DNA of 14,115 nucleotides, from positions 1-14,115 of the forward strand of contig CAKSWG010000041.1 in NCBI GenBank assembly GCA_934511465.1, in the 5' to 3' direction. Positions 13,542-14,115 of this stretch are shown in pieces; position 1 is the first letter of the stretch, and every line of letters starts with the position of its first letter. The notes beneath the pieces were generated by a model. That model saw nothing but the letters and a program-made list of their open reading frames with translations, was not told where the DNA came from and made no database searches. Source of the stretch: an uncultured Faecalibacterium sp. (GTDB lineage: Bacteria > Bacillota > Clostridia > Oscillospirales > Ruminococcaceae). A program made the position numbers and the translations under genes.

Positions 13542-13570
13542 AGCATAGCGGAACGACGGGCAAAAGTCAA
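13542..13570 (-). promoter_or_regulatory. Promoter of the membrane-anchored protein gene
   Basis: On the - strand, -35 TTGACT (13565-13570) and -10 TATGCT (13542-13547) are exactly 17 bp apart. The leader to the ATG is about 30 nt. Confidence 0.8.
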
Positions 13571-13586
13571 GCACGGCATATAAAAC

Positions 13587-13614
13587 AAAAAATCCGGGAT
13601 CTTACGATCCCGGA
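13587..13614 (-). terminator. Final terminator of the tRNA-Ser array
   Basis: A perfect 9-bp stem TCCGGGATC/GATCCCGGA (13593-13601 with 13606-13614), loop GTAA on the - strand, is followed by TTTTTT (13587-13592). It is the last terminator reached by transcription through the array. Confidence 0.9.
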
Positions 13615-13618
13615 CTTC

Positions 13619-13710
13619 TGGCGGAAAGATGGGGATTCGAACCCCAGAACGCTTTTGACACGTTACACGATTTCCAGTCGTGCGCCTTAGACCAACTCAG
13701 CCATCTTTCC
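13619..13710 (-). tRNA. tRNA-Ser(GGA), copy 1
   Basis: Read on the - strand, GGAAAGA (13704-13710) pairs with TCTTTCC next to G and an encoded CCA (13619-13621). The anticodon stem CACGA/TCGTG encloses loop CTGGAAA, giving anticodon GGA, which reads UCC/UCU serine codons. The long variable arm is typical of class II (Ser/Leu/Tyr) tRNAs, and the TTCGAAT T-loop is present. Its length is 92 nt with CCA. Confidence 0.97.
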
Positions 13711-13740
13711 ATATTCAGTTCTGCGCCACAGCGCTCCACT

Positions 13741-13769
13741 ATAATACCTGAAAGGAGTGTATTTGTCAA
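13741..13769 (-). promoter_or_regulatory. tRNA-Ser promoter, copy 1
   Basis: Perfect -35 TTGACA (13764-13769), 17-bp spacer, -10 TATTAT (13741-13746) on the - strand. It lies about 30 bp before the mature tRNA 5' end, with a GC-rich GCGCTGTGGCGC stretch between them. Confidence 0.88.
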
Positions 13770-13800
13770 GAGTTTTTTATAAAAATGAAAGTGAAAAAAC

Positions 13801-13829
13801 AAAAAGTCCGGGACCTTACGATCTCGGAC
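13801..13829 (-). terminator. Weakened terminator of tRNA-Ser copy 2
   Basis: The equivalent of the copy-1 terminator: a 10-bp stem (13806-13815 with 13820-13829) now with one A-C mismatch and one G-U pair, followed by TTTTT. It is expected to allow more read-through into copy 1. Confidence 0.75.
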
Positions 13830-13832
13830 TTC

Positions 13833-13924
13833 TGGCGGAAAGATGGGGATTCGAACCCCAGAACGCTTTTGACACGTTACACGATTTCCAGTCGTGCGCC
13901 TTAGACCAACTCAGCCATCTTTCC
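13833..13924 (-). tRNA. tRNA-Ser(GGA), copy 2
   Basis: Identical by eye to copy 1 over all 92 bases, including the anticodon GGA, the long variable arm and the encoded CCA. It lies exactly 214 bp from copy 1. Confidence 0.97.
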
Positions 13925-13954
13925 ATATTCAGTTCTGCGCCACAGCGCTCCACT

Positions 13955-13983
13955 ATAATACCTGAAAGGAGTGTATTTGTCAA
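13955..13983 (-). promoter_or_regulatory. tRNA-Ser promoter, copy 2
   Basis: The same TTGACA (13978-13983), 17-bp spacer and TATTAT (13955-13960) as copy 1, shifted by 214 bp. Confidence 0.88.
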
Positions 13984-14046
13984 GAGTTTTTTATAAAAAT
14001 GAAAGTGAAAAAACAAAAAGTCCGGGACCTTACGATCTCGGACTTC

Positions 14047-14115
14047 TGGCGGAAAGATGGGGATTCGAACCCCAGAACGCTTTTGACACGTTACACGATT
14101 TCCAGTCGTGCGCCT
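14047..14115 (-). tRNA. tRNA-Ser(GGA), copy 3 (partial, cut by window end)
   Basis: The 3' 69 bases, from the encoded CCA (14047-14049) through the anticodon arm into the D-arm side, match copies 1 and 2. The 5' end lies beyond the window. Confidence 0.93.

Larger units (their letters stand above)
13582..14115 (-). repeat. Tandem 214-bp direct repeat carrying promoter, tRNA-Ser and terminator
   Basis: Units run at about 13582-13795, 13796-14009 and 14010 to the window end. Each holds promoter, tRNA-Ser(GGA) and terminator hairpin, nearly base for base identical. The visible differences are in the terminator hairpin and its outer flank in the leftmost unit. The array continues past the window. 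Confidence 0.93.

Noticed and set aside
13602..14016. Two identical 66-residue - strand ORFs across the tRNA units
   Set aside because: They translate the tRNA, promoter and terminator of the repeat and simply reflect the 214-bp duplication.

Overview
This is a GC-rich chromosomal window from a Bacillota (Firmicutes) bacterium, most likely a Faecalibacterium-like member of the Oscillospiraceae. That placement is an inference from GC-rich codon use, strong AGGAGG-type ribosome binding sites, a radical SAM (DUF512)-der-plsY gene order familiar from clostridia, and short double-hairpin intergenic repeats of a kind I recall from this group. No phage, IS transposase, CRISPR array or plasmid gene is visible.

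Region 1 (1-4945, + strand) is housekeeping. It holds the end of a P-loop protein with a terminator, then a TTGACA-17-TATACT promoter driving a DUF177/YceD protein and rpmF (59 codons, L32). A radical SAM/DUF512 protein, the GTPase gene der and plsY follow. Three copies of a double-hairpin repeat unit lie between rpmF and the radical SAM gene (one copy) and between the radical SAM gene and der (two copies, head to head).

Region 2 (5011-8356, - strand) is an accessory cell-envelope operon read right to left. It encodes a 540-residue repeat-containing lipoprotein of unknown function, a PstS-like phosphate-binding lipoprotein and a PsiE-like membrane protein. The psiE-like gene also has its own consensus promoter, lying inside the last codons of the pstS-like gene.

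Region 3 (8421-11100) has a MATE efflux pump gene (-) and a divergently transcribed cytoplasmic protein (+), with a 368-bp regulatory region between them. The MATE leader contains a terminator-like hairpin just before the start codon. The + gene encodes a complete ricin-type beta-trefoil joined to a histone-H1-like Lys/Ala/Pro tail.

Region 4 (11111-13504) has a Crp/Fnr-family regulator (-) divergent from a ferredoxin-like protein (+), with a candidate operator between them. A single-pass membrane protein of unknown function (-) follows, convergent with the ferredoxin gene.

Region 5 (13582-14115, - strand) is a tandem array of identical tRNA-Ser(GGA) genes. Its 214-bp unit carries the tRNA, a strong promoter and a terminator. 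Two units are complete and the third runs off the window. The last-transcribed unit has a perfect terminator stem, while the terminators of the other units are weakened.
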